Below, one piece after another: positions 21,436 through 33,483 of a stretch of 64,000 nucleotides of DNA (the first letter of the stretch is position 1; every line of letters begins with the position of its first letter). Made by a program: the position numbers and the translations under genes. The DNA is from Siphonodentalium dalli (taxonomy: Eukaryota > Mollusca > Scaphopoda > Gadilida > Siphonodentaliidae). The stretch lies in assembly GCA_032622095.1 (NCBI GenBank), contig CP136065.1:96045343-96109342 (forward strand), given 5' to 3'. The notes beneath the pieces are model-generated. The model did not search any database, was not told where the DNA came from, and worked only from the letters and a program-made list of their open reading frames with translations.

Positions 21436-21545
21436 GGACATGGCTCATTCTAGCTTCCTAATGTTGTCTTACGTTAATTAGAAGGAGGTATATACAATAG
21501 GTTGACAAATACACGAAATATTGATATAGCTTCTCAACTTATAAA
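21436..21545 (+). repeat. W repeat copy 1
   Basis: GGCTCATTCTAGCTTCC, GAAGGAGGTATA and GTTGACAAATACACGAAATA occur in this order here, at 25820-25905 and (diverged, shorter) at 58230-58305. This is a dispersed repeat of unknown class. Confidence 0.55.
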
Positions 21546-21659
21546 AGTTTATTCACACGTAGTTCTCTTGGCTTGGGCATCATACCCATAATACTTAGAG
21601 AAACGTTGGAACTGGTAGACATTGGCAGTTTCGTATACTTCTCTTTAGATTGTATGGCG

Positions 21660-22720
21660 GACTGATTGTCAGATGGGAAAAGTTCCATACCAACTCTGGT
21701 TAGACACAACTAATTTGAATAGTTTAATAATCGTGGTCGGTGTGCAAGACTACAGTTTATGCCACCCAGATAAAGACAAATGTGTCCGACGAATTTTTTG
21801 TGAGTTCTGCTCGTTTTGTCGCTGTTTTGAATTTGGTTTGCAGGATACCGAGGTGGGTAGACTCCATTCCCTCGTCAATAGGCGTTCCACCAAGAGATCA
21901 CGACCCACTAGAACTGTCGTGTTTCGGATTGGACACGTTAAACACAACTGTGTTACTCTTTGCAGAGGTCTCACATATCTTCATTTCACGCTGTATTCGT
22001 CATCAGCGGTTGTCTGAGCAAAACAAGAAATTCCACGCACTTTCACATCACTGGATGTGTATGATAGGTCTTTGATCAGGTCATTTATATACAAAAACGG
22101 CGAACACACTGGTCCTTATCGCGTTCCTTGACATATTATATCCGGTGGTTCCGAAATGAACCCGTTACACATACCCCGGCTGTTGCAACCAGTATGCATG
22201 ATGTGGATTGTCGGAAGCATTTTGTCTTCGATACCAAGGTTATTTAGTTTCAATAAAAGTGTAGAGTGCAACTGATACCTTTCTAGAACCCATTCTGCAG
22301 TGAATGTGGGAATCGAGAAAATGTCGGAGATTTCAATATTATGTTTAGGAGGACGCTCTCATAAACTTTATATATCATCGGTAACAATGCAATTGCACGG
22401 TAGCTTTCAGGCTGTTTTTTGGGTTTGGGTTCTCCTTTGTAGAGAGGAATCATGAGACCAAGTTTGAGTTTCGTGGAATATATGCCACATCAAGCGTGCT
22501 ATTGTAAAGGGAAAAGAGAATTCGCAGGAAAGAGGTGTTGCAGTATATGAGGTGCTCGATCACCATGCCGTATGCTCCGCTGTGTTGGTACGTGTTGGAG
22601 AACGATGGGATTCGAAAGCAGTTCTTCAACAGTTATCTCGACTTCAATTTAGAATTGAGTGTCGATAATAGAGGTTTGCAAAATAGTTTCTCTATCCTGA
22701 TACTATATGTGCACAAGGAT
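21660..22720 (-). pseudogene. LINE-3: decayed non-LTR reverse transcriptase
   Basis: On the minus strand, from high to low coordinates, broken frames give IEVEITVEELL, then YGMVIEHLIYC, then IPLYKGEPKPKK and SYRAIALLPMIYKVYE (the RT fingers region), a QGTR..PVCSPFLYIND block, and VVFNVSNPKHD leading to THLGILQTKFKTATKRAEL. These are the successive landmarks of a non-LTR retrotransposon RT. Several frameshifts and stops break it, and the catalytic YADD segment is deleted. The spelling differs from LINE-1 and LINE-2 in this window, so it belongs to a third lineage. Plus-strand frames at 21673-22075 are shadows of it. Confidence 0.7.
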
Positions 22721-23700
22721 CGCTCACAACATTGTCCCGGAAGCACTTAAAAGTGACGATTTCATGTTGCATTGATTTAGAAGTTTCCAAATAGATGATT
22801 TTCATTTAACTTTCGCCTGGTAAGCAAACATTGGCAATTTGGCATATGGAATTCTGAATTATTTTGGCACCAAATTGGACGGGGCATATTTAACGCTAGG
22901 GAGGACGTTAGCTTGGCGAATAATTGTAAACAATATATACAATAACATCAGCCAATGTGTATGTTTTCACAATGAACAATAACTCTAATATACTAACAAT
23001 ATAGATTACGGTCAAATATGGGGCGCTGAATAATTCATCACTAACATATTTGCAGCAGCATTGGCAACATACAAGTCAATCTACATTAATTTCTTGATAC
23101 TAAAAATAATTTTCTGGAAAATACCGGAAAACAAATGTTTTTTAGTTGACATATGCGAATACTGTGGCAATCAGACATGTTGATATTTAGTATCTGATCG
23201 ACAGAATGTAATAACAATATGTTCTCCTATATATATAGCGAGTATCGTGGTGGCCTTTAAGGGATTTTTTGTGAATACATATGTCAGCGAGTGATTGAGC
23301 CTTAGTTTCTTTGTCCACGAATAGCCTAAATATCAGGTGCAAATATCTAGTTGTCACATGTGACACAGATGATGGTAATATCGTGGTGTATATGGATTTA
23401 TAATTCAATAACCATTTATGAGATTCTAGCGATAATTGTAAGATAATTGATGCCGTTATTGACAAGATACTTGATGTGTGATAACCCGGTGTGGAAAACC
23501 TGTTAGATGGAAATAATAGATTAATAATTGGTTGCATGACAAGTGCGGGTTAAGGACGATGTTATTATCGCTATTATTGGTTTGACGCGGGAGGGAATGA
23601 TGGATACTGAGTTTGGTATTTGGACGAACGAGGGGAGAACTGCTTATTTCTCAATCGAAGACCATTTCTTTTTAATGCTATACATAGATAACTCCATGAG
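22721..23700. other. No supported feature
   Basis: AT-rich spacer. A 116-codon antisense frame (23187-23537) and a 76-codon frame (23543-23773) show no recognised domain. The latter runs into the MITE that follows. Confidence 0.35.
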
Positions 23701-24171
23701 TCTCTACTCTGGCTATGACCGTAAAGATCATGTTACACCCGATGAAACCATTGAGACCTTTTTGATTTTATGACGGGGAACTTTATACTATTGAACAGAT
23801 AACGTAGGGAATATATTTCCGTAATAATATGTTTTGACAATAGTTATGGTCCCAGCTCAATATTGAAATATATTTGTTATTACTTTCATAAATCGATATC
23901 ACACAAAAAATTGAATTGATTGCCCAGGAGAAATTCGATTATTAGATCTAAGTGAACCTAAATCATGCAATCTCGATCAGTGAGTGACCTTCTTCTACTG
24001 TGAAACGCATTAAGAACATATATTAACTAACAAAGATATTACATGCACTGTGTTTATGTTATTTATAAACGTCCCTGCCAAGAGTATAATAAAGCTCCCA
24101 TGTTATGAACTGAAAGCTCTCAGGTTATGAACTGGTGGAGTATGATCTTTACGGGATTAGACCGAGTAGAG
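23701..24171. mobile_element. CTCTACTCTGG MITE copy 1
   Basis: The left end TCTCTACTCTGGCTATGACC with GTAAAGATCATGTTACACC pairs with the right end complementary to ACTCTACTCGGTCTAATCCC and GTAAAGATCATACTCCACC. This gives TIRs of about 38 bp. Interior landmarks (GGGGAACTTTATA, AACTGGTGGAGTAT) recur at 33484-33739 and 59052-59430. It is non-coding. Confidence 0.65.
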
Positions 24172-24911
24172 TCCTGACGTGATCCACACTAGGCTAAATT
24201 TACAGTTTTGTATTTTACCACGAGCAACCTATGAGAGTAAAGGTGCCTGGTCAAATATGACACCACACAACCACCATCAATGTACACCCCTGGTCAAGAG
24301 GTCTTGTCAATTTGCTATATGATAATGGTGGGACGTTCTGAATTTAAATGAAAATCAGCAGATTGTAAAGAGCGTTCTCACTTACGATAATTTATCCTGG
24401 TTATCAACGTAAAACTGAGTGATGGCTTTGTGTATTTTCGCGATAATAGAACTCTTCTTTGATTAACACCACACCATCGCTGAGCTTTCAAAGCCACATG
24501 GCGGTTTACGCTCCAAAATATACATAATGATATTCACTTTTGAAATTTTCCCGGTGTCGAAATAGGTCGATAAACAATTCAACTACCTTTCTACGAGCAT
24601 TATATGTCCCAGAAAGACGCATTGAATTAATAAAGGATACAACTTGGAGCACGACGTTTGTGTCACAAACAAAAACAGCCATTTACGCGGCATGGGACAG
24701 AAAAGAGCGTTCCGTGTTATAGGCTATTCCTGATATGTTAGAAATAAAGAGTGTTTATTAATGTAATATATTCAATCATGTTTAGAAGGAGGCAACGCAC
24801 ATATACTGATATGAGTAGGTTATATCGTGGTTAGAATCGTTTATTCGAAATGGCAACTCGTCATGGACTCACGGATATGTCTCGTATACGATTCTCACCA
24901 TGATACATGTA
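24172..24911. other. Possible worn T-element relic
   Basis: TAAAGAGCGTT (24366), AAAAGAGCGTTCCGTG (24701), ATTCCTGATATG (24726) and AAATAAAGAGTGTTTAT (24742) echo the internal words of T elements, but the termini are not recognisable. The 60-codon frame at 24540-24722 has no known domain. Confidence 0.25.
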
Positions 24912-25104
24912 TACAGTAATGCCCTAAATAATCGACTCCTTAACCACAGCAGAATTATTGGTACTTTTTCAGGATTTAGTCGGAAATATGGCTTGTTGCC
25001 ATTCATCGGAAAGCTCTCACTGAGCCATATATCAGACTAAGTCCTGAAACATTACCCATAATTATGCTGTGGTTAAGGAGTCGATTATTTAGGGCATTAC
25101 TGTA
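24912..25104. mobile_element. Mariner-like palindromic MITE
   Basis: The termini are CAGTAATGCCCTAAATAATC and its complement, extending through GACTCCTTAACCACAG and, with mismatches, to about 75 bp per arm around a short loop. TA flanks both ends. TA duplication with CAGT termini fits Tc1/mariner-derived MITEs. At 193 bp it has no coding capacity. Confidence 0.8.
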
Positions 25105-25194
25105 TCCTATAAATACCGTATTGTTAATTCTGGCCATCATGGCCATGCTATCACCAATACTTGTTTGTGATATGTCCTAAATACTAGGTTCTAT

Positions 25195-25420
25195 ATACTT
25201 TTATATATATATATGATTATAGTCTGTACGTGTGCGTGGATATGAAATACAAGCCATCGATTCAATTATTTATAGTGATACTTGTTTTAGGGGGTAGCAG
25301 GAAGACAGCCCGATAGGGCTAGGTTAACCCCCAACAATATACAACATTGCCTTTTGTGTGTTACTGCCATTGTATTATTCATGTGTATATTGTAAATAAA
25401 TGATCCTATCCTATCCTACC
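25195..25420 (+). mobile_element. 5'-truncated LINE-1 3' end
   Basis: From GTCTGTACGTGTGCGTGGATATG through GGAAGACAGCCCGATAGGGCT to ATTGTAAATAAATGATCCTA it follows the same order as the minus-strand tail of LINE-1 at 29178-29410. It terminates in a (TATCC)n microsatellite tail, as expected of a CR1/L2-like LINE 3' end. It carries no coding sequence. Confidence 0.7.
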
Positions 25421-25819
25421 AGTATCTGATAGGGCTATAAATTAAAATTGTACTTTTCTCTGTTTTGATGTATCCGTGTTATGTGCTGCTGTGTATAACA
25501 TCTCCATATTATAACATATCATACCCAAACACAGCCTCGTCCAGCGTGAATGCGTAATGAGGAACAAACATTGGGAAAGGAACGTAAACATGCCGACCAA
25601 CAATACGTTGGTCAGATAGTTGATATCATTGTCTCATATATATGCAGTGTTAACATCCTCTAATATCCGGCTATGAGTGTCATCTAAAAAATCAATATCT
25701 GGACAGCTGCATGGACATAGCTCTCCAAAGAAACGTAAAGATACACGGGTTGGTTTGTCACCATAGACCTACCACTATACATTGCAATTGTCTATATGCT
25801 ATAGAAAATAATTGCATCG

Positions 25820-25905
25820 TGTCCGTGAGCTTCCTAATTTTGTCTACGTAATTTGGAAGGAGGTATAAGACAGGTTGATAAATACACGAGATATTGATAA
25901 AACGG
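25820..25905 (+). repeat. W repeat copy 2
   Basis: GAGCTTCCTAAT, GAAGGAGGTATAAGACAGGT and GATAAATACACGAGATATTG match 21436-21545 in the same orientation. Confidence 0.5.
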
Positions 25906-25942
25906 AAGAACGGATATAAGTCCTATATGGGCTTATTTCATA

Positions 25943-26893
25943 AACAAATAATCCAATATGATCCTCTGTGAATATTACATATATATTGGTCGATTGTGAA
26001 TCTCAAATAATCCAATATGATCCTATGTGAATATTACATATATATATATCGGTCGATTGTGAATCTCAAATAATCCAGTATGATCCTATGTGAATATTAC
26101 ATATATATCGGTCGATTGTAAATCTCAAATAATCCAATATGATCCTATGTGAATATTACATATATATCGGTCGATTGTGAATTTCAAATAATCCAATATG
26201 ATCCTATGTGAATATTACATATGTATCGGTCGATTGTGAATATCAAATAATCCAATATGATCTTATGTGAATATTACATATATATCGGTCGATTGTGAAT
26301 TTCAAATAATCCAATATGATCCTCTGTGAATATTACATATGTATCGGTCGATTGTGAATATCAAATAATCCAATATGATCCTATGTGAATATTACATATA
26401 TATCGATCGATTGTGAATCTCAAATAATCCAATATGATACTATGTGAATATTACATACATATCGGTCGACTGTGAATCTCAAATAATCCAATATGATCCT
26501 ATGTGAATATTACATATGTATCGGTCGATTGTGAATCTCAACTATTCCAATATGATCCTATGTGAATATTACATATATATCGGTCGATTGTGAATCTCAA
26601 ATAATCCAATATGATCCTATGTGAATATTACATATATATCGGTCGATTGTGAATCTCAACTATTCCAATATGATCCTATGTGAATATTACATATATATCG
26701 GTCGATTGTGAATCTCAAATAATCCAATATGATCCTATGTGAATATTACATATATATCGGTCGATTGTGAATCTCAAATAATCCAATATGATCCCATGTG
26801 AATATTACATATATATCGGTCGATTGTGAATCTCAAATAATCCAATATGATACTATGTGAATATTACGTATATATCGGTCGATTGTGAATCTC
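25943..26893. repeat. 59-bp minisatellite (about 16 copies)
   Basis: The unit is TCAAATAATCCAATATGATC, then CTATGTGAATATTACATATA, then TATCGGTCGATTGTGAATC. Changes cluster at CAAATAATCC (twice CAACTATTCC) and at the ATATAT/ATGTAT/ATACAT dinucleotides. The CAACTATTCC variant appears in alternate units near 26540 and 26658, hinting at a two-unit higher-order repeat. Confidence 0.95.
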
Positions 26894-28021
26894 TCTGTGC
26901 GAGGATACAAGATAAAAGTGTTTATTGCAATACACCTCAATGGGATGTTCAACAATGACAATGGTAATTGAATAAATTATATGAATATTACATACATATA
27001 TAATTATTATAAACGTTAGAAATTATCGGTATATATCTGCAATATTGTCGCTATCAAGTGTCGCTTCTACGTTAACTGCGAGTTTCTCTTTTGACAAAGA
27101 AGGCTCGGACCATGTAACATACAATATTAATAGTTTCCTTTTATCCCATTACTCATTATGAATAAGAATTTATCAAAATCCGAAAGATCTAAAACGTAGG
27201 AAATGATTTGGCTAAAGAGTAAAATAGAGTTCGCGTAAATCTTGGAATGCAGCACATTACATCACAAAATGATATTTTCTGGTGAAACTCGACCTTGCTT
27301 CAACTGACTTACACTCCAAAATATATGGCTCTAATTTATACCTAATCTTGAAAAATATGTACGTGCGTAATTTGTGACCGCCTAGTGATTTATGATCATC
27401 GAACATCATGAGCGGTTAATATGTTCAGCCTCCAACTTTTTCGATAGATCTTTCGCTTGATATGTTCTAATGTTTCTAGATATGTCCAGATTTGGTGAAA
27501 GAGATATACATTACACATCTGTACCCGTATTTCATGGGTTACAAGTCTGACGTATTTTGTCACAACGTTTGCTTACAATGAGAAAATAACTCCAATTAGC
27601 ACAATTAAAATATTGCAACTACTCTTTTAAAGACATGGTTACAAAGATACATGTGAATGTCGTTTAAAAAATCCGACGTGTTCGTTGTCATGAAGTTACA
27701 TTTAGAAGACGTTTAAAAAATCCGATCTATGTCACAAAGTTACAAATGCTTATCGGAGAATATTTTCATTTTTCATGTTGGAGTTATTCCCTTTGTAACT
27801 TTTTTGTTAAATGACTTCAAATGTAACTCCAAATGTCCAAATACAATACGACGCAGTTGTAACCTGGTTACTGGTTGGAGCTAACACACGAGCAAACGTT
27901 GAGAAAACGTGTAAACCCAGTAACGTTGAGTCTATATGTAAAAATAAATACACGACGTATTTGTAACGAAAAATTCTGCCATATATATATGAATGTTACA
28001 GACTCTCGAAGGCATAAATTG
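26894..28021. other. No supported feature
   Basis: AT-rich. A short tandem echo GTTTAAAAAATCCGA appears at 27663 and 27711. No coding or structural signal beyond that. Confidence 0.4.
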
Positions 28022-28200
28022 TCCAAATAGTTATAGGTGCTCTCGTCCCTGGTGTGTCGTGGTTTAATATCAGTGGCATTGGAACCTCCGGCCGTAGAGA
28101 ACGCTCACTTGATAATAACTATTAATTGGCTATTTGATTGCCTGTCTCCACAGGAGATATGTCTCGAGTTTCGATTGATGCCCGCCAGACACATTCATGT
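28022..28200 (+). repeat. Dispersed repeat V copy 1
   Basis: GGTGCTCTCGTCCCTGG, GATAATAACTATTAATTGGC, GATTGCCTG.CTCCAC and GTTTCGATTGATGCC match 32223-32390 in direct orientation. Class unknown. Confidence 0.65.
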
Positions 28201-28254
28201 TTAGACCAACAGTTTATCCATTAATTGTAAGGAATTGGCCGACTATATATAGGG

Positions 28255-28372
28255 CGTTCTTAATCACGTGATTGGGTACGAGACGCGCCGCCATGTTGGA
28301 TGTATAAACATCCATAAACAAGCGATGAGGTAATAGGATTAATTAAGAAAGCTTCTTTAAAAACTTCTCGTT
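28255..28372 (+). promoter_or_regulatory. Promoter-like segment: E-box plus YY1-like motif
   Basis: ATCACGTGATT (about 28264) is followed by GCCGCCATGTTGGATGT (28289-28305). The latter matches the metazoan YY1 consensus built around GCCATNTTG. Both stand 70-110 bp upstream of the ATG at 28373 within a locally GC-richer patch. YY1 sites near start sites are common in animal promoters and in some transposon promoters. Function is inferred. Confidence 0.3.
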
Positions 28373-28618
28373 ATGGCTTCGACGGACTTAATTGCAACAT
28401 TTGCCAACACTATTAACAATTGTGATAAATAGTTCTAACAAGAAACACATCGAAACGTTATATAAACCGACTTGGGAGCGATATTTATCAAAAAGATCAC
28501 TCGTTGACAACATCGATCCGTATGTTTTAACAAATAAAAATGAATACAGCGTTGACGCGGAACTGTCTCCGAAAGTTACCTATCCGGACATCGTCCATCA
28601 CATTCTGTATGCACGATA
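28373..28618 (+). pseudogene. N-terminal fragment of a transposon-associated uncharacterised protein
   Basis: An ATG gives MASTDLIATFANTINNCDK before a stop. One frame over, the reading continues KHIETLYKPTWERYLSKRS, NIDPYVLTNKNEYS and KVTYPDIVHHIL, then stops at 28617. I recall a large uncharacterised invertebrate family with this order: short 'MAS..' start, 'Y...V...DPY.L....YS.D...P.V.YPDIV.YL', then a nuclease-like C-terminus, often on transposons. This copy has one frameshift and ends where the family normally continues ('AYKSLE..'), so it is a truncated relic. Family match is from memory. Confidence 0.45.
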
Positions 28619-29177
28619 ACTGCGTGGTATTGTTAATCATACTTATGTTTTGAAAATTATCACAGGCTAGCCTAATTTGTTTTCGACGAATGATGATGTA
28701 GTCCATGTTTTACCGAAACAGATGAGCTCCCCGATGGTGCAGTTATGTGTGTTTTAAAACGCTACATGCAACACGATAATATAGCTTCTTTCTGAGATTT
28801 TCAAGATGCCTAGGTATGTGTATATGCACCTTGTAACTGTGACTGTCGTTAGATAACAAAAACAAATAGAGCCAGATTTGAACCAAAAAAACCAAGAGTA
28901 ATATTACGCCATTTCCGACAACCAACAAAGATCGATGTTTACGTTGAATCAAACGGTGTAACAAAAGCCATTATAACTTCAATATCGAATAAACTATCTT
29001 ATTTCGAAGCAATAATAATAGCTCCCATCTTTATGAAATAAACCGACCGGATGTGTACATGTCGTAATTAATCTATAATCTCTCTTTTGTCGAACAGTAT
29101 CACCCTAGGAATGAAAAGCTGGCAAAAATAAATATAGCGATATATACATATCGGTTCCCCGTAACTCGACCGTCCTG
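28619..29177. other. No supported feature
   Basis: Possible decayed continuation of the gene fragment just upstream, but no motif can be traced. Antisense frames of 73-75 codons have no known domain. Confidence 0.35.
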
Positions 29178-31700
29178 AGGATAGGATATGATAGGATAAT
29201 TTTATTTACAATACACATATGAATAGTACAATAAATTAACATATAACTAGAATAATTCAGTATATTGCTGGGGGGGGGGGGGGACATAGCCCTACCGGGC
29301 TGTCTTCCTGTTTCCCCCATAACAAATATCATTATACAAATAATTTATCAGATAGCGTGAGTATTATTCATATTCATATCCACGTACACGTACAGACTAA
29401 TCGTATATATAACAAATAATATAAGACAAAATGTTCCGGGCATTTTTTTTTACAAAAAGTGTTTATATGTTTGTGAGCCAATCCAGACGAGTGATCACTA
29501 TATCGCTTTATCTCTCCCCGGAAACGTTACGTTCTTGTCACATGTTCTAAAGTATGAGAAGTTTCTGCATGTCTTAGTTTCAAACAAAGATTGAGAGAAT
29601 AGTATTCAGATTATAGAGAAGTTCTCATGATGAAATCTCAGAACACAAGCTCATCACGATGTCTCATCCGACACAGAATTATTATTTCATACATATAGAT
29701 TCATAGGATTCTGGGGAGAGATTATGCATCTTTTATAGTAACAATAAAAATAAATATGAATTCATATGATTCGCCGGAAGGGCTTTTTGTTGAGTGAGGT
29801 TTAGGGAGAATGTTAACTAAATGTGATAATTACGTGTGTGTATACCATCATAGATTGGAGGCGCAGACTCGGCATGAGTGTCCATTACTTCAAATATGCT
29901 TGTTCACCTTTAATGTGTCGATATTATGGCTTGCGTTGTAGTAATCGTGGTATTGGTATTGTAGCCTTTGATATGATCGAGGACGCGGTGGTAAAAATTA
30001 AAAATGGTAGAATAGAACTATGATTGTGCTGCCGAATAGAACTATGTCTATACATGGTGTTTATTTTAATATAAGTATTCGTATTACGTATCGGTACAGT
30101 CGGGACATCCTGTGTTTTTACAGCGTACATTTTTTAGATAATTACCAAGTATTTTTGTCTGTAAGCGTTTCTTCGATATATGCCTGCTTTGTATGCATGG
30201 GTATTCAGCTTCAAGGTTGTTCCATATTGTGGGGAAGGCGTGATGTGGTAATCTTCCAGAAAATTTGGTTCTAGGTTTTTCTAGTAGCAGGGGATTAGGG
30301 TGACTTGGGGTTGATTTTGCTCGTTTGGTGTACATCATTTTAAAAGAAGCCGCAGACGGTCATAATACCAGTCATGCACGAACATTGTAGAATTGATAGT
30401 GTGTAAGTCATATATTTTCAAGATATTTACTTTTTTAAAGAGCGGGTCTGTGTGACTCCTATACTTCTTATTGCATATTATACGCATTGCTCGTTTTTGT
30501 AATAGAAAATATTTCTTGACTTCTGGAACATGTCCCCATATTTGGATACCGTAAACTAATTGGCTTTGAATCAATGCATAGTACAAAGTTTTCAACGCTT
30601 TACTCGGGAAAAAATGTTTCACCTTATTGATACAATATATTGCATGTGCTATTTTAGAGCAGATTATGGATACGTGCTTTTTGAACGTCAAGTTCTCATC
30701 AATATGGATACCTAAAATTTTTGTTGAGGATTCGTGCCCAAGATTCCCTATTCGATTCAATTCATTGTGATTTAACTTTATTTTCAAAGTATTCCATTTT
30801 TTTTCATTATTCGGTGGGTATATGAGCATATAGTTGCTTTTATTAATATTAATTGCAAGTTTATTACAGCAGCACCAATCGGATACATTGGCTAATTCGT
30901 TGTTGACATAACTTTGTACTAATTCCCAATTTTTACCGCTTGTAAAGAGAGTAGTATCATCGGCATACGATAAAAAGTCCATTGTTGTATAATTTGCCAT
31001 ATCATTCACGTATATTAAAAATACTATTGGCCCAAGAATTTAGCCTTGTGGGACTCCACAGGAAGTATTCATAAGCTTTGAAGCACTCCCGCAATATTCA
31101 ACATATTGTCTCCTGTCATATAAATAATTATGGAACCACGACTTTGCTACACCCCTAATACCATAGTGGTCACGTTTTGATAGCAGTATATTGTGGTCTA
31201 TCGTATCGAACGCTTTAGATAAGTCAAGGAATAGGGCCAGGGTGGAATCCCGTGTCTGGTTATCATTATTATTAACGAAATGATCTAGAAGATGCATAAT
31301 AGGATAAAACGTTGAGTGGTTTGGTCTAAATCCATATTGGTGTTTATATAATATTTCATTGTCTTTAAGAAAATCTACAAGTCGTTTTTGCATATTAATT
31401 TTTCAAGCAGTTTAGAGAACGATGGAAGGATACTGATTGGACGATAGTGTGTTATTTCCTTGGCGTTGTTTATTTTGGGAATGGGAACTACTTTAGAGAT
31501 TTTCATGTTCATTGGGACTATTCCCTGTTCAAACGAAAGATTAAATATATACTTAAGTGCTGGGGCTATTATGAAGATGTAATCTTTGCTCTTTTTTCCT
31601 TTCATAGAATAACATGTTAATATTATTTCCTGAATGGATGTGGGTTCGATTTCTAATTCGTTTGTTTGAGTGACATCAGAGGTGTGGACACCTTGGCGAC
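29178..31700 (-). pseudogene. LINE-1: 5'-truncated non-LTR retrotransposon with RT
   Basis: Reading the minus strand: TSIQEIILTCY (about 31670), the KISKVVPIPKI..Y.PISILPS block, QYGFRPNHST, LSKAFDTIDHNILL, GVPQG, the catalytic SYADDTTLF, LGIHIDENLTFKKHV, and the C-terminal segment ending about 30084 (FPTIWNNLEAEY). These are consecutive RT landmarks of a Jockey/CR1-group LINE. Breaks seen: a 1-bp shift at about 31385, a stop just after GVPQG (about 31040), and another shift at about 30337. No endonuclease domain remains. A 3' region shared with 25195-25420 runs to a TATCC-type tail at 29178. Bases 29410-30084 between are assumed to be 3' UTR but show no independent support. Confidence 0.85.
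29270..29283 (+). repeat. G14 homopolymer in the LINE-1 tail
   Basis: A run of 14 G on the plus strand (C on the LINE strand) sits beside the GGGCTGTCTTCCTG block. The copy at 25195-25420 has only short G/C runs there, so the run has expanded in this copy. Confidence 0.9.
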
Positions 31701-31744
31701 CGGATGCAAGGGATTATCAAATAGTGGTCTTTTTTAATTCCACA

Positions 31745-32214
31745 TCTTATTATCTTATTTGGCCGTCAATAAAGTACATGAAAGAATAACGTCGATTATG
31801 GATTCAGTTACTTGGTGTCATGTGGCAGCAATATCACACAGTGAACTCGTTCGGTGAAGGTTGTTTATTCACACCACGAAGCACGTGCAATGTGTGAAAT
31901 TTCGTGCCATTCCTTTGGAAAACATTTGTCGATTCCCATTTACATGCACATTGTCGCAACAATGTGGAGGAAGCTTTAGATTTTCAAACGGATTCAGTAA
32001 CTCGTTCGCAGAAGATCCTACAGGTTAGCATGACAGCTATCCTTTCTCTGTGACATGTATATATGTAGGCCCTACTTTTACTGATACGGAAATACTTGTA
32101 TAATTCTCTAAATCAGCATGTTGAAAGTGTGAATAGCAGACATTTGAAGACATATATCAGCTTCGTGTACATATATTACGAAAAACATTTCACATACAAA
32201 ATACTCGCGGCACC
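31745..32214. other. No supported feature
   Basis: Sequence beyond the truncated 5' end of LINE-1; no gene or repeat recognised. Confidence 0.4.
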
Positions 32215-32490
32215 CAAACATAGGTGCCCTCACCTCTGGCCTGATGTAGTTTAATATCGGTGCTATTGGAAACTCTGGCAGCTGTGAACACTCGATCTCT
32301 TGATGATAATAATTAATTGGCTATCTGATTGCCTGCCTCCACGGGAGGGATGTCTCGAATTTCGATTGATGCCTGCTAGCTACGTTCTAGAGGAAATGAA
32401 CACGCGTTTCTGGAAGCGAAATATGTCCTCTTTGTCAAGATGGTCACGTGATCGAGTCGGTCGCTGACCTACTGTCTCATATCTGCAACA
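32215..32490 (+). repeat. Dispersed repeat V copy 2, with downstream V' block
   Basis: 32223-32390 matches 28022-28200. The following AACACGCGTTTCTGGAAGCG..ATGTCCTCTTTGTCAAG..GGTC block (32396-32490) recurs at 34947-35040, suggesting that both belong to one longer repeat of which 28 kb has only the left part. Confidence 0.6.
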
Positions 32491-32919
32491 CTAGGAAAAC
32501 GAAAGTAAGTCATTTCGTACCATGCCCACCTCGTACTGTCCGAAAAAAGTCAACGCGTACCATATTATGAGTCAACTTGTAACCTCCAGCTGAGTAAACT
32601 CGTACCATCTTGAGTCATTGCATACACTCGCTTTTATTTAGGCTTCAGATCAATATTCCCATCTTTGACATGCCATGATCCATTTACATGTATATGTATA
32701 TATCATGGTATATGTATACATCAAGGTATATTTATACACCAGGGCACGGCATTCAAATTGAGTTGTGAAATCCGTTACTCGGGGTACGAGTTGTCTTAGT
32801 TTTTGGAATTGTACACGAATTCACTTTATCCACAAACGGTTCAGTCTTAGGATACGAGATGTCTCGATATGCAAAAGTCGTCGAAAATTGCTTATAAGTA
32901 GTGTACTAAAAAGTAAATA
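32491..32919. other. Precursor-like spacer before the minisatellite
   Basis: Contains loose words (CTCGTACC, GAGTCAAC, ACTCGGGGTACGAG near 32774) that resemble single diverged units of the array at 32920. No gene is seen. Confidence 0.35.
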
Positions 32920-33352
32920 GTGTACGAATGGTAAAATCAGTGACTCGGAGTACGAGACGAATGGTAAAATCAGTGACTCGGAGTACGAGACGAATGGTAA
33001 AATCAGTGGCTTGGAGTACGAGACGAATGGTAAAATCAGTGACTCGGGGTACGAGACGAATGGTAAAATCGGTTACTCGGAGTACGAGTTGATAGTGTAC
33101 GAATGGTAAAATCAGTGACTCGGAGTACGAGACGAATGGTAAAATCAGTGACTCTGAGTAGGATACGAATGGTAAAATCAGTGACTCGGAGTACGAGTTT
33201 ATAGTGTACGAATGGTAAAATCAGTGACTCGGAGTGCGAGTTAACGAATGGTAAAATCAGTGACTCGGAGTACGAGTTAACGAATGGTAAAATCAGTGAC
33301 TCGGAGTACGAGTTAACGAATGGTAAAATAAGTGACTCGGAGTACGGGTTAA
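32920..33352. repeat. 33-bp minisatellite with mixed unit lengths
   Basis: The core is GAATGGTAAAATCAGTGACT followed by CGGAGTACGAG. Units are 33 bp with AC between cores, about 40-42 bp where TTGATAGTGTAC intervenes, and about 35 bp with TTAAC. About 12 units. Three unit types arranged in blocks show stepwise expansion. Confidence 0.9.
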
Positions 33353-33483
33353 CTTATTAATAAATTGTGCACGAGTGAACTTCGTATACAAACGTCGGCG
33401 GCGTGGGGTACGAGTTGACTCGGTGTACACTACAACGTATGCTCCGATGTTACGAGTCGACCCAAACCTAGATAATGCCACGA

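Noticed and set aside
21673-22075. Plus-strand frames of 111-114 codons
   Set aside because: The minus strand encodes recognisable LINE reverse-transcriptase segments here, so the plus frames are shadows.
25943-26893. CRISPR-like array (regular 59-bp repeats)
   Set aside because: There are no unique spacers; the whole unit repeats. The window is eukaryotic by its LINEs, SINEs and Helitron.
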